The position numbers and the translations under genes were made by a program. The notes under the pieces were generated by a model. It ran no database searches and was not told the DNA's origin. It was given only the letters and a program-made list of their open reading frames with translations. Of a stretch of 57,008 bases of DNA, positions 17,020 to 26,777 are shown in pieces; within the stretch, counting starts at the first letter, position 1, and each line of letters begins with the position of its first letter. This DNA comes from Thermococcus sp. (GTDB taxonomy: Archaea; Methanobacteriota_B; Thermococci; Thermococcales; Thermococcaceae), in assembly GCF_015521605.1 (NCBI RefSeq), contig NZ_WANV01000024.1, positions 1 to 57,008 of the forward strand, written 5' to 3'.

Positions 17020-18037
17020 ACTTATACCCTAAAATCCCCCCAATGAGGAGTGCAAGGACTAAACCGAGAAGGATTAAGCTGGGACCGTTCATGGAACCCG
17101 GCTCGGCAGTAGTTGTGGCCGAAGATATTGAACTGGAGTTTTTCTCATAGCAATCATGGAGATTGTACTGACCGGTAATCGTTGGAAACACTTCCTTGTT
17201 GTCAAGATTCACTGTTATGGTTGGGATTGCCTTGAGATCACCATGAAAAACGAAGATGTAGCCAGTTGCTTTTTCTGAATTAAAAACAGGGATAAATCTG
17301 CCGTCCCGGACGATCCCAGCGTAGACGGACCCGTTTGCCTTGAGATAGTAAAGTGCTGGGAAGAAAATGATCAGAGTACCATCAGACAGTTGCGCCGCCA
17401 AAAGTGAGTCCGCAAACACTGAGGCGTTGATTATTGATATGTCCTCCTCAAAGGCCTTCAGGGGCACTCTTTCTATAAAACTCGTCCCAATGGCCTCAGA
17501 ATACGAGGAAAAAATAATCGTATGGTTTTTCAGCCTGGAGGTACCAAAAATCCCTGTGGATGGCGAGGGGATATTCCATGTTGGCTCTATGCATCCATTT
17601 TCAATCCTGTAAATAGTTATGGCGTTGTAGGTTAAATTGTAGGGGTAAGCTCTCGCAAATGGCCTCCCATTTATCCTGAAGAGGGGATAGCCGTACTGAA
17701 GAAGGAGGTACCAAGAGCCGTTCGAGTAGAAAGCCTCGTGAAATTCCGATGAGAAGTCCCCCTGCCATATGAGGTAATAACTTCCGTTAGATGAGTAGAA
17801 CATGAAAGATCTCCACGGGGACTGGTCTACGGTAAGGTTAAGGGTTCTCAAGCTGTTTCCCGGGCTGTAAGCGTCGTAGGTGGAGACCTCAATGAAAAAG
17901 TCTCCGTCTCCAGGGACGACCCGCGTGGCTATTTTCACGCCGTGGTAAGCCGCGGAAACCTGTGGTGCTATTAACAAAAGTGTAAAGACAAAAAAGCCAG
18001 CAAAAGCTCTAAAATACATACTTCTTGCCTTTGTCAT
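17006..18037 (-). CDS. Surface-anchored exported protein, unknown function
   Basis: 343 residues from ATG 18037. The signal peptide MTKARSMYFRAFAGFFVFTL leads to cleavage near APQVSAA; a beta-rich ectodomain with many NxS/T sequons follows, then a short Ser/Thr-rich linker (SSSISSATTTAEPG) and a C-terminal membrane helix ending GYKFGRR. The start has GGAGGA eight bases upstream and overlaps the DUF4855 gene by 29 bases; ATG 18019 is a possible alternative. It probably forms an operon with that gene. No family recognised. Confidence 0.72.
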   Translation of the reverse strand: MTKARSMYFRAFAGFFVFTLLLIAPQVSAAYHGVKIATRVVPGDGDFFIEVSTYDAYSPGNSLRTLNLTVDQSPWRSFMFYSSNGSYYLIWQGDFSSEFHEAFYSNGSWYLLLQYGYPLFRINGRPFARAYPYNLTYNAITIYRIENGCIEPTWNIPSPSTGIFGTSRLKNHTIIFSSYSEAIGTSFIERVPLKAFEEDISIINASVFADSLLAAQLSDGTLIIFFPALYYLKANGSVYAGIVRDGRFIPVFNSEKATGYIFVFHGDLKAIPTITVNLDNKEVFPTITGQYNLHDCYEKNSSSISSATTTAEPGSMNGPSLILLGLVLALLIGGILGYKFGRR

Positions 18038-18872
18038 TGCAGTATTCCTCCATCTCTTGGATATTCTGGATATTGGCATCGTAATAGTAAGCCCTGTGCG
18101 GATAACCCTCGGTATATTTCACATAGGCACATGCTCTTTCTCTATACTCCAAAGCAGTTTCTGAATCGGGTGATCTAACTCTACCATCACATTCCATTTC
18201 CATGAAGATGTTGCTTAGATTGCTCTCCTCCTTAAGTTCCTCAATCTGATTATACACAACGTTGAAATCCTGCAGTGTCTTAGTTGTTCCCTGATAGTAA
18301 TTAGGCTGGATAAACACGTACGTAAAGTATTTCGCCAGAAGTCCAATATCAGTTTTTGTAATATCACTAACATGATTTGGATATGAATAATGGAAATACG
18401 GGATCCAAATGAATTGCTGCCCCTTGTTCCAAATATGATTCGAGTCTTCATAAACAATCCCATCACTAAACTGCCAGGGGTATTCGAGATACCAATAAAA
18501 ACCTACTTGGTAGCCGCTCGTGTTATTGTATACTCCATCAACCCATCCTTTCCAATATTGAATCCCCCTAATTCCTCGGGTTTTACTCTTGTCAATAAGA
18601 ACTGGAATCACAACCCGGTAATCAATTCCCCTCAATATTGAATCTACCCATCTTCCAAGAGATGCACCATCTTGATATCCATCATCGTAAGAATACCCAC
18701 TAAACGGGATATTCCCATGAACTAAGTTCCCATTTTCATCTTTTTTAGAAGAGTGTAATGCTATTGCATAAGTGAAGCCTCGATCTTCCAACTGGGATGG
18801 TGTTCCTGCAGAGGGGAATGTCTCATAACTTCCATTTTGTGCTTTAAAATACCACAATCCATATGTTGCCAT
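18009..18872 (-). CDS. DUF4855-like protein
   Basis: 287 residues, aromatic-rich, without a signal peptide. The stretches QVGFYWYLEYP, QFIWIPYFHYSYPNH, YVFIQPNYYQG and NIFMEMECD match the pattern I associate with DUF4855, a glycoside-hydrolase-like barrel family of unknown activity; the acidic residue ends of those strands would be its candidate catalytic residues. Codon use and base composition are much more AT-rich than in the flanking housekeeping genes, suggesting acquisition. It is followed by an overlapping surface-protein gene. Confidence 0.6.
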   Translation of the reverse strand: MATYGLWYFKAQNGSYETFPSAGTPSQLEDRGFTYAIALHSSKKDENGNLVHGNIPFSGYSYDDGYQDGASLGRWVDSILRGIDYRVVIPVLIDKSKTRGIRGIQYWKGWVDGVYNNTSGYQVGFYWYLEYPWQFSDGIVYEDSNHIWNKGQQFIWIPYFHYSYPNHVSDITKTDIGLLAKYFTYVFIQPNYYQGTTKTLQDFNVVYNQIEELKEESNLSNIFMEMECDGRVRSPDSETALEYRERACAYVKYTEGYPHRAYYYDANIQNIQEMEEYCNDKGKKYVF

Positions 18873-19104
18873 TGTATCACTTCAATCCATAGTTCTAAGT
18901 TATACCCATTTAAGCTTTTTGATTTTTATATCATTATTAGTATTAACGGTATTTTACCTTAGTTATTTTAGTTTAGCTTGACAGGATAAATCCCCCCACA
19001 AATAACATCTACCCCAAAGATATCAACACACTAGTTCACAAATCAAATGAGAAATCTCATAATATTAAAATCCAACAGGAGAACAGAAAAGGGAGGCAGA
19101 GCCT
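18873..19104. other. AT-rich gap, no gene seen
   Basis: About 230 bases of AT-rich DNA between the DUF4855 gene and the end of rpl15e. A ribosome-binding site for the DUF4855 gene (GAAGTGAT) is near 18883. I see no RNA gene, open frame or repeat of note. Confidence 0.5.
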
Positions 19105-19689
19105 TCACTTGCCCCTGCCCCTGTTGGCCCTTATACTGGGCCTGACCTTCTCGGCGCCCTTACCCTTGTTCCTGAGTCCCCTGCTCTTCCTGCCGGCGCT
19201 GGTGAGTCCGCGGAAGACCCTGCCCTTGTGGGCCTTGCCGGCTATCCAGTTGATCTTGGGGTCAGCCTTGATGACCGGGTGGTGCGGGTCGACCATTATG
19301 ACCTCAAACCACCTGTACATTCCATCCTCGCCGACCCAGTAGCTGTTGAGAACCTCAAGGTTCGGGAACTTTCTGGCAGCCTTCTCCTCGGCGATCCACT
19401 GGAGGCTCTTCTTCGGGCTGTACTTGACCTGACCCATCTTGCTCGGCTTCCTTCCGCCCTTCCACCTGGGCCTCTTCCTTCCGCCCTTCCTGACTCTGAC
19501 CCTAACCATGACGTAGCCCTGCTTGGCCTGGTAGCCGAGGCTCCTGGCCCTGTCTAGCCTGGTCGGCCTCTCGATCCTAACGACGACGGGCTCACGGCGC
19601 CACTTTATCATTCTAATCTTGAGAAGCTCCCCGACGTAGCTCTTCTTGGGGCTCTTCCAGGCTTCCCTAATGTACTTGTACATTCCCAT
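19105..19689 (-). CDS. rpl15e: 50S ribosomal protein L15e
   Basis: 194 residues, very basic, [20 protein letters not shown], with the family's [18 protein letters not shown] region and a C-terminus rich in Arg/Lys/Gly. Binds 23S rRNA in the large subunit. The start at 19689 follows GGAGGGTGCAAG; the frame extends upstream by 15 codons without support. Stands alone, not in a ribosomal operon. Confidence 0.96.
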   Translation of the reverse strand: MGMYKYIREAWKSPKKSYVGELLKIRMIKWRREPVVVRIERPTRLDRARSLGYQAKQGYVMVRVRVRKGGRKRPRWKGGRKPSKMGQVKYSPKKSLQWIAEEKAARKFPNLEVLNSYWVGEDGMYRWFEVIMVDPHHPVIKADPKINWIAGKAHKGRVFRGLTSAGRKSRGLRNKGKGAEKVRPSIRANRGRGK

Positions 19690-19816
19690 CTTGCACCCTC
19701 CTTCCGTGTTTGTGGTTCTCCCTTCCGGGAACATCCCGCGGGCTTGGCCCGCCCAGTCGGTCGAGGTTCGAGGTTGAGTTTTTAAGCCTTGCGGAGTAGT
19801 TAACGTGGTGAAACCG

Positions 19817-20887
19817 ATGCGCCTTCAAAAACTCGTATCCCTCATAAAAGAGAAGGACTTTGACGGAGCCCTGATAAGCCCGGGGACGAACCTCTACTAC
19901 CTCACCGGGCTGACGGTTCACGAGGCCGGTGAGAGGCTCACCGTTCTGGTTGTGAGCGCCGACGGCGAATACCGGCTCCTGCTCCCTAGCCTCTACAAGA
20001 ACGTCGTGAGAAACTTCCCAGTTACCTTCTGGCGGGACGGGGAGAACCCCTACGACAAGCTCGCGTGGATACTGGCCGAACTCCACCTCTCAGACGGCAG
20101 GCTCCTGATAGAGGACACCATGCGCGCCGACTGGCTGATGAACGTCATGAGGCTCGGTCCCTTCGAGTTCCACCCCCTAAGCTCGCTCGTTAGGGAACTC
20201 CGCATGAGGAAAGACAAGCATGAGATAGAGATGATGGGGCACGCCGCCAAGGCCGCAGACAGGGTCTTTGACGAGATCCTTAGCTGGAACCTGGTCGGTA
20301 TGCGCGAGCGGGAGCTGGCCTTGAAGATAGAGCTGGCCATCAGGGAGCTCAGCGACGGAATCTCGTTCCCGCCGATAGTGGCGAGCGGTGAAAACGCCGC
20401 CAATCCCCACCACGAACCGGGAAACAGGAGGCTCAGGAAGGGGGACATGGTGATACTCGACTACGGGGCCAAGTGGAAGGGCTACTGCTCGGACATAACG
20501 CGGACGATAGCCCTCGGCAGACCAGATGAGAGGCTGGTTGAGATCTACGAGGTCGTTAAGGAGGCGCAGGAGAGGGCATACAAGGCTGTCCGTGAAGGCG
20601 TCCTCACGAGGGAAGTTGACAGGGCCGCGAGGGAAACCATAGAAAAGGCCGGTTACGGCGAGTACTTCACCCACAGGACAGGGCACGGCCTTGGCCTGGA
20701 CGTCCATGAGGAGCCATACATCGGCCCGGATGGGAACTTGATCCTCGAAAACGGCATGACCTTCACAGTGGAGCCCGGCATTTACGTTCCCGGCCTCGGA
20801 GGGGTTCGCATAGAGGACGACGTCGTCGTTCATGACGGGAAGGGGAAGAGGCTGACAAGGGCGGAGAGAGAGCTTATCAGGCTTTGA
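19817..20887 (+). CDS. M24-family aminopeptidase, Xaa-Pro dipeptidase-like
   Basis: 356 residues. N-terminal creatinase-like domain (1-130) and C-terminal pita-bread metallopeptidase domain. All five metal ligands are visible: Asp in ILDYGAKW, Asp in CSDITRT, His in [14 protein letters not shown], Glu in TVEPGIY and Glu in VRIEDDV. Hydrolyses Xaa-Pro dipeptides or N-terminal residues before proline in the cytosol; Thermococcales have several paralogs, so exact specificity is uncertain. ATG 19817 is preferred (GGTGA with five-base spacing) over GTG 19805. Confidence 0.9.
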   Translation: MRLQKLVSLIKEKDFDGALISPGTNLYYLTGLTVHEAGERLTVLVVSADGEYRLLLPSLYKNVVRNFPVTFWRDGENPYDKLAWILAELHLSDGRLLIEDTMRADWLMNVMRLGPFEFHPLSSLVRELRMRKDKHEIEMMGHAAKAADRVFDEILSWNLVGMRERELALKIELAIRELSDGISFPPIVASGENAANPHHEPGNRRLRKGDMVILDYGAKWKGYCSDITRTIALGRPDERLVEIYEVVKEAQERAYKAVREGVLTREVDRAARETIEKAGYGEYFTHRTGHGLGLDVHEEPYIGPDGNLILENGMTFTVEPGIYVPGLGGVRIEDDVVVHDGKGKRLTRAERELIRL

Positions 20888-21217
20888 ATACCCCGGCTTT
20901 TCCTTCAGCTCCTCGATGTCCCCCACATTCTTAAATTGAGCACGTTAAGATACCCCCAGCCGTCGAGGTGCACGGGAATCTATGAAAGCAGAGAGAACTG
21001 TCTTTCTGCCCAAATCAGCCATCTCAGCCTTCCAGGGTTCTGGCGGCATCAAGAACCTCTCAGGTGTTCCATATCATTGCAACCTTTCCTTCCACAGTTA
21101 AAAATGCCTCAGCGCGCCTGAGGGGACGGAACGAGACACAGACGTTCCCGGTTGTGAGGGCACGTTTCAAGCACATAACTGAAGAGAGATGGCAAACGGA
21201 AGAAAATGGTTTCGAGG
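20888..21217. other. Convergent gap, weak hairpin only
   Basis: A 330-base region between two converging genes. CCTCAG-CGCGC-CTGAGG (21107-21123) is an inverted repeat that could act as a terminator or pausing hairpin. Short open frames here have no ribosome-binding site or recognisable product, and I call none. Confidence 0.4.
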
Positions 21218-21886
21218 TCAGAGAATTTCCTCGACCGAGACCTCTATCTCCCAACCCATCATCCTGATGTCGGGGGACTTGTTTATCCTGCCCACCAGCC
21301 TGTTGCCATCGAGCCTGACGTCCAAAAACGTGCTGGCGATCTTCTCGATCTCTGGGAGGGGGTTGAAGGGAAGCCTCTGACAGACGTTCTTGTCCATAAA
21401 GTAAAACGCCTTCCGTTTCTTGTTCCCCAGGAACCGGTCTATGCTCGATATAATTTCATAGAAGTTGCGGTAGTTCTCCACGAAGGCAAAGAGCTTTTCC
21501 AGGCCAAGGACAACGTTTATAGCCTCGTTGAGACCGGAGAACACCCTGGCACTCGCCTCTTCGTACCGGCGCAGGTACATCGCCGCCTCGCTCTCAACCG
21601 CCACCCTATCCACCACCTTGCCAACGTTCATGACCCCCCCAGTTTTAAGGACGATGGCATCGTCGAACACCCCCTTAACGCCGAAGAACTTGAGATGCTC
21701 GTCGAGCATGTGGAGTGTATCCAGATGGTCGTCGACCACGAAGGAGTAGCCCCTGTCATCGGAATAACGCTTCAAAAGGAGCACCATGAAGTCGAGGGTG
21801 TAATTCGGTGAGGTGTACTCCACGAGTACAGTCTCCCCGAATCCCACCGAATCCAGGAACTGAAACACCTCGCCGAGTTTACCCAC
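21218..21886 (-). CDS. DUF257 protein
   Basis: About 222 residues. The pattern GFGETVLVEYTSPNYTLDFM, the GYSFVVDDHLDTLHMLDEHL segment and VGKVVDRVAVESE match DUF257, a Thermococcales-specific family with a RecA/KaiC-like pattern but no clear Walker motif; function unknown. The GAGGTGATGG ribosome-binding site is best spaced for GTG 21886; ATG 21892 and GTG 21895 lie on top of it. The gene diverges from leuS, with its own TATA (TTATATAT) near 21932. Confidence 0.75.
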   Translation of the reverse strand: MGKLGEVFQFLDSVGFGETVLVEYTSPNYTLDFMVLLLKRYSDDRGYSFVVDDHLDTLHMLDEHLKFFGVKGVFDDAIVLKTGGVMNVGKVVDRVAVESEAAMYLRRYEEASARVFSGLNEAINVVLGLEKLFAFVENYRNFYEIISSIDRFLGNKKRKAFYFMDKNVCQRLPFNPLPEIEKIASTFLDVRLDGNRLVGRINKSPDIRMMGWEIEVSVEEIL

Positions 21887-21992
21887 GGCCATCACCTCAC
21901 TAATTTAACCAAACGACCCCAAGATATATAACAACTTTGGTTCGGAAGATGCCAAAAAGTGAACGGTGAGAACATTCAGCACCAGCAAAAGA

Positions 21993-22146
21993 TTTAAATA
22001 TCAGGAATCCTACTCGCACCGATGCCGATGAGGGGGGAGTGTCTTCTCCATCGCTGGAGTCGCAGCTGTGCCTGATTTCCCCGATAACCCCCCTATTCTG
22101 GAGTATCGCTCACGCTCTTTTGAAAAAATTCTGAGGAGGTATAGCC
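21993..22146 (+). promoter_or_regulatory. leuS promoter and structured leader
   Basis: GCAAAAGATTTAAATA gives a BRE and TATA box (TTTAAATA, 21993-22000), predicting a start near 22021. The leader is then about 125 bases, long for this organism. It holds GGGGGG (22032-22037) and CCCCCC (22088-22093) enclosing a hairpin CTCCA-TCGC-TGGAG (22046-22059). A second TGGAG at 22099-22103 could compete for the same CTCCA. The ribosome-binding site GAGGAGG is just before the ATG. Regulation by alternative folding is possible but unproven. Confidence 0.5.
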
Positions 22147-25050
22147 ATGGCTGAGCTCAACTTCAAGGCCATTGAGGAGAAGTGGCAGAGGCGCTGGATG
22201 GAGGAGAGGGTTTTCGAGCCCGACAGAAGGGCGAAGCCCAAGGACAGGAAGTTCTACATAACCGTCGCGTTCCCGTACCTCTCGGGTCATCTCCATGTCG
22301 GCCACGCGAGGACCTACACGATTCCCGACGTCATAGCGCGCTTCAAGCGCATGCAGGGCTACAACGTCCTCTTCCCGATGGCTTGGCACATCACCGGCGC
22401 GCCGATAGTCGGAATCGCCGAGAGGATAAAGCACCGTGACCCGAAGACGATACACATCTACCGCGATGTCTACAAGGTTCCCGAGGAGGTACTCTGGAAG
22501 TTCGAAGACCCGAAGGAGATAGTCAAGTACTTCATGAAGGCCGCGAAGGAGACCTTCATCAGGGCAGGCTTCTCCGTCGACTGGACGAGGGAGTTCCACA
22601 CAACGAGCCTCTTCCCGCCCTTCAGCAAGTTCATAGAGTGGCAGTTCTGGACGCTCAAGGACAGGGGGCTGGTGGTCAAGGGGGCGCACAGGGTCAGGTG
22701 GGACCCGGTAGTCGGTACGCCGCTGGGAGACCACGACATAATGGAGGGAGAAGACGTCCAGATCCTGGACTACATTATAATCAAGTTCATCCTGGAGGAG
22801 AACGGTGAGGAAATTTACCTTCCAGCGGCAACGCTCAGACCCGAGACTGTATACGGCGTCACCAACATGTGGCTGAACCCAGAGGCGACCTACGTCAAGG
22901 CAAAGGTCAGGCGCGGCGATAGGGAAGAGACCTGGATAATCAGCAAGGAGGCCGCCTACAAGCTCTCCTTCCAGGACAGGGATATTAAGGTTCTGGAGGA
23001 GTTTAAAGGAGAGAGGCTCATCGGAAGGTACGTGAAGAACCCGGTAACGGGAGATGAGGTCATAATCCTCCCGGCGGAGTTCGTAGACCCGGACAACGCG
23101 ACCGGAGTGGTTATGAGCGTTCCTGCTCACGCGCCCTTTGACCACGTTGCCCTTGAAGACCTCAAGAAGGAGACCGAGATCCTGCTCAGATACGACATCG
23201 ACCCGCGTGTGGTCGAAGAAATAAGCTACATCTCGCTGATCAAGCTGGAGGGCTATGGCGACTTTCCGGCGGTCGAGGAGGCCGAGAGGCTCGGCGTGAA
23301 GAGCCAGAAGGACGTTGAGAAGCTCGAAGAAGCGACCAAGAACATCTACAAGGCGGAGTATCACAAGGGGATCTTCAAGATTGAGCCCTACGCCGGCAAG
23401 TCCGTTCAGGAAGCCAAGGATCTGATAGCCAAGGAGCTCCAGGAGAAGGGCATAGCGGAGATAATGTACGAGTTCGCCGAAAAGCCCGTCATATCTAGGT
23501 TCGGCAACCAGGCGGTCATCAAGATAATCCACGACCAGTGGTTCATCGACTACGGCAACCCAGAATGGAAGGAGAAGGCGAGAGAGGCTTTGGCAAACAT
23601 GACCATCTACCCGGAGAGCAGACGCGCCCAGTTTGAGGCGGTAATAGACTGGCTCGACAAGAAGGCCTGCGCGAGGAAGGTTGGCCTTGGAACGCCGCTC
23701 CCGTGGGACCCCGACTGGGTCATCGAGAGCCTGAGCGACTCAACCATCTACATGGCCTACTACACCATAAGCAGGCACATGAACAGGCTGAGGGAAGAGG
23801 GCAAACTCGACCCGGAGAAGCTCGACAGGGACTTCTTCGACTACCTGTTCCTGGAGGAGTTCAGCGAGGAGCGCGAGAAGGAGCTTGAGGAGAAGACCGG
23901 AATCCCGGCCGAGACGATTCGCGAGATGAAGGAGGAGTTCGAGTACTGGTACCCGCTCGACTGGCGCTGCTCGGCGAAGGACCTCATCCCGAACCACCTG
24001 ACGTTCTTCATCTTCAACCACACCGCGATATTCAGGAAGGAGCACTGGCCGAGGGGCATCGCTGTCAACGGCTTCGGAACGCTGGAAGGCACCAAGATGA
24101 GCAAGAGCAAGGGCAACGTGCTGAACTTTATAGACGCAATCGAGGAGAACGGTGCCGACGTTGTCAGGCTCTACATAATGGGCCTGGCCGAGCACGACAG
24201 CGACTTCGACTGGCGCAGGAAGGAGGTCGGCAAGCTCCGCAGGCAGGTCGAGAGGTTCTACGAGCTGGTGAGCGAGTTCGCCACCTACGAGGCCAAGGAG
24301 GGCGTTGAACTAAAGGACATCGACCGCTGGATGCTCCACCGTCTGAACAAGGCCATCGAGGGAGCGACCAAAGCCCTTGAGGAGTTCAGGACGAGGACTG
24401 CTGTCCAGTGGGCATTCTACACCGTCCTTAACGATCTGCGCTGGTACATGCGCAGAACAGAGGGCAGGGACGACGAGGCAAAGCGCTTTGTTTTGAGAAA
24501 GCTCGCCGAGGTCTGGGTCAGGCTGATGGCGCCGTTTACACCGCACATCAGCGAGGAGCTGTGGGAGAAGCTCGGCGGAGAGGGCTTCGTCAGCCTGGCG
24601 AAGTGGCCGGAGCCAGTTGACGAGTGGTGGAACGAGACCATCGAACTGGAGGAAGAGTACGTCAAGAACCTCATCGAGGACATCAAGGAGATAATAAGGG
24701 TAGCTAAGCTCGAAGACGCGAAAAGGGCCTACCTCTACACTGCCCCTGAGTGGAAGTGGCGCGTCGTTGAGGTCGTCGCCGAGAAGAGGGACTTCAAGAG
24801 CGCGATGGCCGAACTGATGAAGGATCCCGAGATGAGGAAGCACGGCAAGGAGGTAAGCAGGCTGATACAGCGCCTCATCAAGGAGCGCGCCTTCGACGTG
24901 AAGAGGATAAACGAGGAGAAGGCCCTCAGGGAGGCGAAGGACTTCATGGAGAAGGAGCTTGGCCTTGAGATAATCATTAACCCCGAGGAGGACAGGGGAG
25001 GAAAGAAGAAGGCCGCGATGCCGCTGAAGCCGGCGGTATTTGTGGAGTGA
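22147..25050 (+). CDS. leuS: Leucyl-tRNA synthetase
   Basis: Class I synthetase charging tRNA-Leu. 967 residues, the archaeal/eukaryotic length. The HIGH motif is HLHVGHAR (about residue 47) and the KMSKS motif is intact at about residue 650 ([10 protein letters not shown]). The CP1 editing domain between them carries the threonine-rich [12 protein letters not shown] segment. The C-terminus is archaeal in style. Monocistronic, with a long leader and a strong GAGGAGGT site. Confidence 0.97.
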   Translation: MAELNFKAIEEKWQRRWMEERVFEPDRRAKPKDRKFYITVAFPYLSGHLHVGHARTYTIPDVIARFKRMQGYNVLFPMAWHITGAPIVGIAERIKHRDPKTIHIYRDVYKVPEEVLWKFEDPKEIVKYFMKAAKETFIRAGFSVDWTREFHTTSLFPPFSKFIEWQFWTLKDRGLVVKGAHRVRWDPVVGTPLGDHDIMEGEDVQILDYIIIKFILEENGEEIYLPAATLRPETVYGVTNMWLNPEATYVKAKVRRGDREETWIISKEAAYKLSFQDRDIKVLEEFKGERLIGRYVKNPVTGDEVIILPAEFVDPDNATGVVMSVPAHAPFDHVALEDLKKETEILLRYDIDPRVVEEISYISLIKLEGYGDFPAVEEAERLGVKSQKDVEKLEEATKNIYKAEYHKGIFKIEPYAGKSVQEAKDLIAKELQEKGIAEIMYEFAEKPVISRFGNQAVIKIIHDQWFIDYGNPEWKEKAREALANMTIYPESRRAQFEAVIDWLDKKACARKVGLGTPLPWDPDWVIESLSDSTIYMAYYTISRHMNRLREEGKLDPEKLDRDFFDYLFLEEFSEEREKELEEKTGIPAETIREMKEEFEYWYPLDWRCSAKDLIPNHLTFFIFNHTAIFRKEHWPRGIAVNGFGTLEGTKMSKSKGNVLNFIDAIEENGADVVRLYIMGLAEHDSDFDWRRKEVGKLRRQVERFYELVSEFATYEAKEGVELKDIDRWMLHRLNKAIEGATKALEEFRTRTAVQWAFYTVLNDLRWYMRRTEGRDDEAKRFVLRKLAEVWVRLMAPFTPHISEELWEKLGGEGFVSLAKWPEPVDEWWNETIELEEEYVKNLIEDIKEIIRVAKLEDAKRAYLYTAPEWKWRVVEVVAEKRDFKSAMAELMKDPEMRKHGKEVSRLIQRLIKERAFDVKRINEEKALREAKDFMEKELGLEIIINPEEDRGGKKKAAMPLKPAVFVE

Positions 25051-25099
25051 GATTCCATGTTTCTTCCGAAACATTTTATCTTTCAGGCCGGAGAAGGGG

Positions 25100-25516
25100 T
25101 CACCTATCTTTTTCCCATCTAACATCTGGGGTCAATAGCTCATCTTGAAGAATTGATATTTCTGTCAGGTAGTTAGTAAGATTACAGGAGACTTGGTACT
25201 CTATAAACAGTCTAGTGATGTTCTGTTCAGGAGAGAGAAGAAATCTAAAAGTATTCTTACCTTGCGTAACCTGTTTCCCAAGACAAGAAGGCGATATACT
25301 GGCATTCATTGGGTTTACACATATTTCGCAAGTTCCGCTGAGCTTTGAAATTATATTGACCTCAAACTCATTTTGGAAGGGAGTTACATAAACTGTATCA
25401 TACGGGGGGTCACCGTTGATGAGAACTTTTGTCTCGATGGGATTTTCAACAGTAAGCCATTGAGAGGTTATAAAAAGAAAGATAAGAACAAAAAGGGAGA
25501 CAATGATTTTTTTCAT
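25100..25516 (-). CDS. Small exported protein with two cysteine pairs, unknown
   Basis: 138 residues. An N-terminal signal or anchor MKKIIVSLFVLIFLFITSQW precedes a short beta-rich domain with Cys in GTCEICVNP, PSCLG and QVSCNLT. AT-rich relative to leuS. Ribosome-binding site GGGGGTGA. It lies 33 bases after the next gene on the same strand and is probably in one transcript with it. No family recognised. Confidence 0.65.
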   Translation of the reverse strand: MKKIIVSLFVLIFLFITSQWLTVENPIETKVLINGDPPYDTVYVTPFQNEFEVNIISKLSGTCEICVNPMNASISPSCLGKQVTQGKNTFRFLLSPEQNITRLFIEYQVSCNLTNYLTEISILQDELLTPDVRWEKDR

Positions 25517-25549
25517 TTCCCAGTCACCCCCTTAAAACCCCGTCTGGGT

Positions 25550-26452
25550 CTATTTTAAACGATACGTAACCAGATTTTTCCCATTCATCTCCCAAATGTG
25601 TTTGATAACTAACACTAACATATACTTATACCCAACAGTAACGCTAAGATCTCCCCCTATTCCAAAGGTGTGAACATAAGTCATTGACACTCTCGTCCAT
25701 CTTCCAGACACTGATGGAGTTTTTGGTACAAAATATAGTCTTACATATCCAGAGTGGAGACTATCTGGTGTATAATATGCTATTGCTCCAAGATCGGATC
25801 CTGCTCTTCTCATTTCGGGGGATGCATACACGTCTTTAAACAATATTAAATCATCCGCCTCGTCCCATTTGTAGTAGACTACATCATCAGGCCCTCTATA
25901 AAGAGTGCCCTCCAGTTCCTTCCATAAATAATTCCCCCATATCATAACGTAATACGGCATCTCCGGATCGTTTTGGTAAAAGTGAGCACCACCAACATCC
26001 AACAGTAAATCGTTGTAATCTCCACTCATTGGCTGGATAGGAGGTTTTTTAATTGGAACCACACGATCTCCTAAGAATTGGGCCAGTTTTATGATAACTT
26101 CCGGATCGCCTCCACTTCTTGAGGCTACAAACTCCATCAATTGTATCTTTTTTATAAATCTGAGTATGCTGGATTCTGAGGCTGTTAACCCCAGAGTTTT
26201 TAGTTCCTTGACTTGTTTGGTGTCTTCAGGTGTTATTCTCTGAATCGCAAGAAGATCAAAATAACTCACAGGCACGCTTAGATTGTTATTGAGAAAGTCA
26301 TGTAACTTTGCTATCGATTTCTGGTTTTCATAACTAGCAATGCCAACTGAGTCGAGGTAAGATCTCGTTACTTTAGCGGACAGAGCACTTCCAGCCATCA
26401 CCCCAGCCATCAGCAGTCCCAACAGGACTGCAAACAACGGCTTCCACTTCAC
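25550..26452 (-). CDS. Exported protein, unknown function
   Basis: 300 residues from GTG 26452, giving the signal peptide MKWKPLFAVLLGLLMAGVMA, cut near GSALSA. The GTG has GGAAGTGA five bases upstream, while the longer frame from 26482 lacks a site and breaks the signal-peptide pattern. The mature part has a helical half (to about 120) and a beta-rich half with many Tyr/Trp. Promoter CTTATAAG at 26498-26505, with a 12-base palindrome ACTAAATTTAGT (26513-26524) just upstream. AT-rich; likely accessory. No family recognised. Confidence 0.7.
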   Translation of the reverse strand: MKWKPLFAVLLGLLMAGVMAGSALSAKVTRSYLDSVGIASYENQKSIAKLHDFLNNNLSVPVSYFDLLAIQRITPEDTKQVKELKTLGLTASESSILRFIKKIQLMEFVASRSGGDPEVIIKLAQFLGDRVVPIKKPPIQPMSGDYNDLLLDVGGAHFYQNDPEMPYYVMIWGNYLWKELEGTLYRGPDDVVYYKWDEADDLILFKDVYASPEMRRAGSDLGAIAYYTPDSLHSGYVRLYFVPKTPSVSGRWTRVSMTYVHTFGIGGDLSVTVGYKYMLVLVIKHIWEMNGKNLVTYRLK

Positions 26453-26777
26453 ATAATTCACTTCCAGCAGGTTTGCAACCAATTTTAGATCAGTCCCCTT
26501 ATAAGTTTTACTACTAAATTTAGTGTTTATAAATACCGTTGGAGTAATTTTGTTAACACTACTTCATCTCGGACTTTTTGAGAGAAATAGGGACAGAGTA
26601 AAAGAAGTTGTATGGTTATGCAATCAGCAGGAAAAGCCAGGATTAAGCTGGTATCCTTCGGAAGAAAATCCTGCAAATCCAAAAATCCACTCTGCCATAA
26701 ATTCACCCCCATCTTATAAAACCTTTTCTCCGAAAACCCCTTAAAGAAAAGCCCTTTAGCATTTTCCGGTGTCCCAC
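26453..26777. other. Divergent promoter region
   Basis: About 325 AT-rich bases separating the exported-protein gene from the methyltransferase. It holds the CTTATAAG promoter and palindrome described with that gene, and a plus-strand TATA-like CTTATAAAACC (about 26712-26722) too far upstream to be sure about. I see no additional gene. Confidence 0.45.

Noticed and set aside
20936-21267. Short open frames in the gap after the M24 peptidase gene
   Set aside because: No ribosome-binding sites, no recognisable motifs, and they overlap each other on both strands.
22021-22080. Box C/D sRNA in the leuS leader (CCGATGA ... CTGA)
   Set aside because: Only a C-like and a D box are present; D' and C' are missing and no terminal stem forms, so it is described as a structured leader instead.
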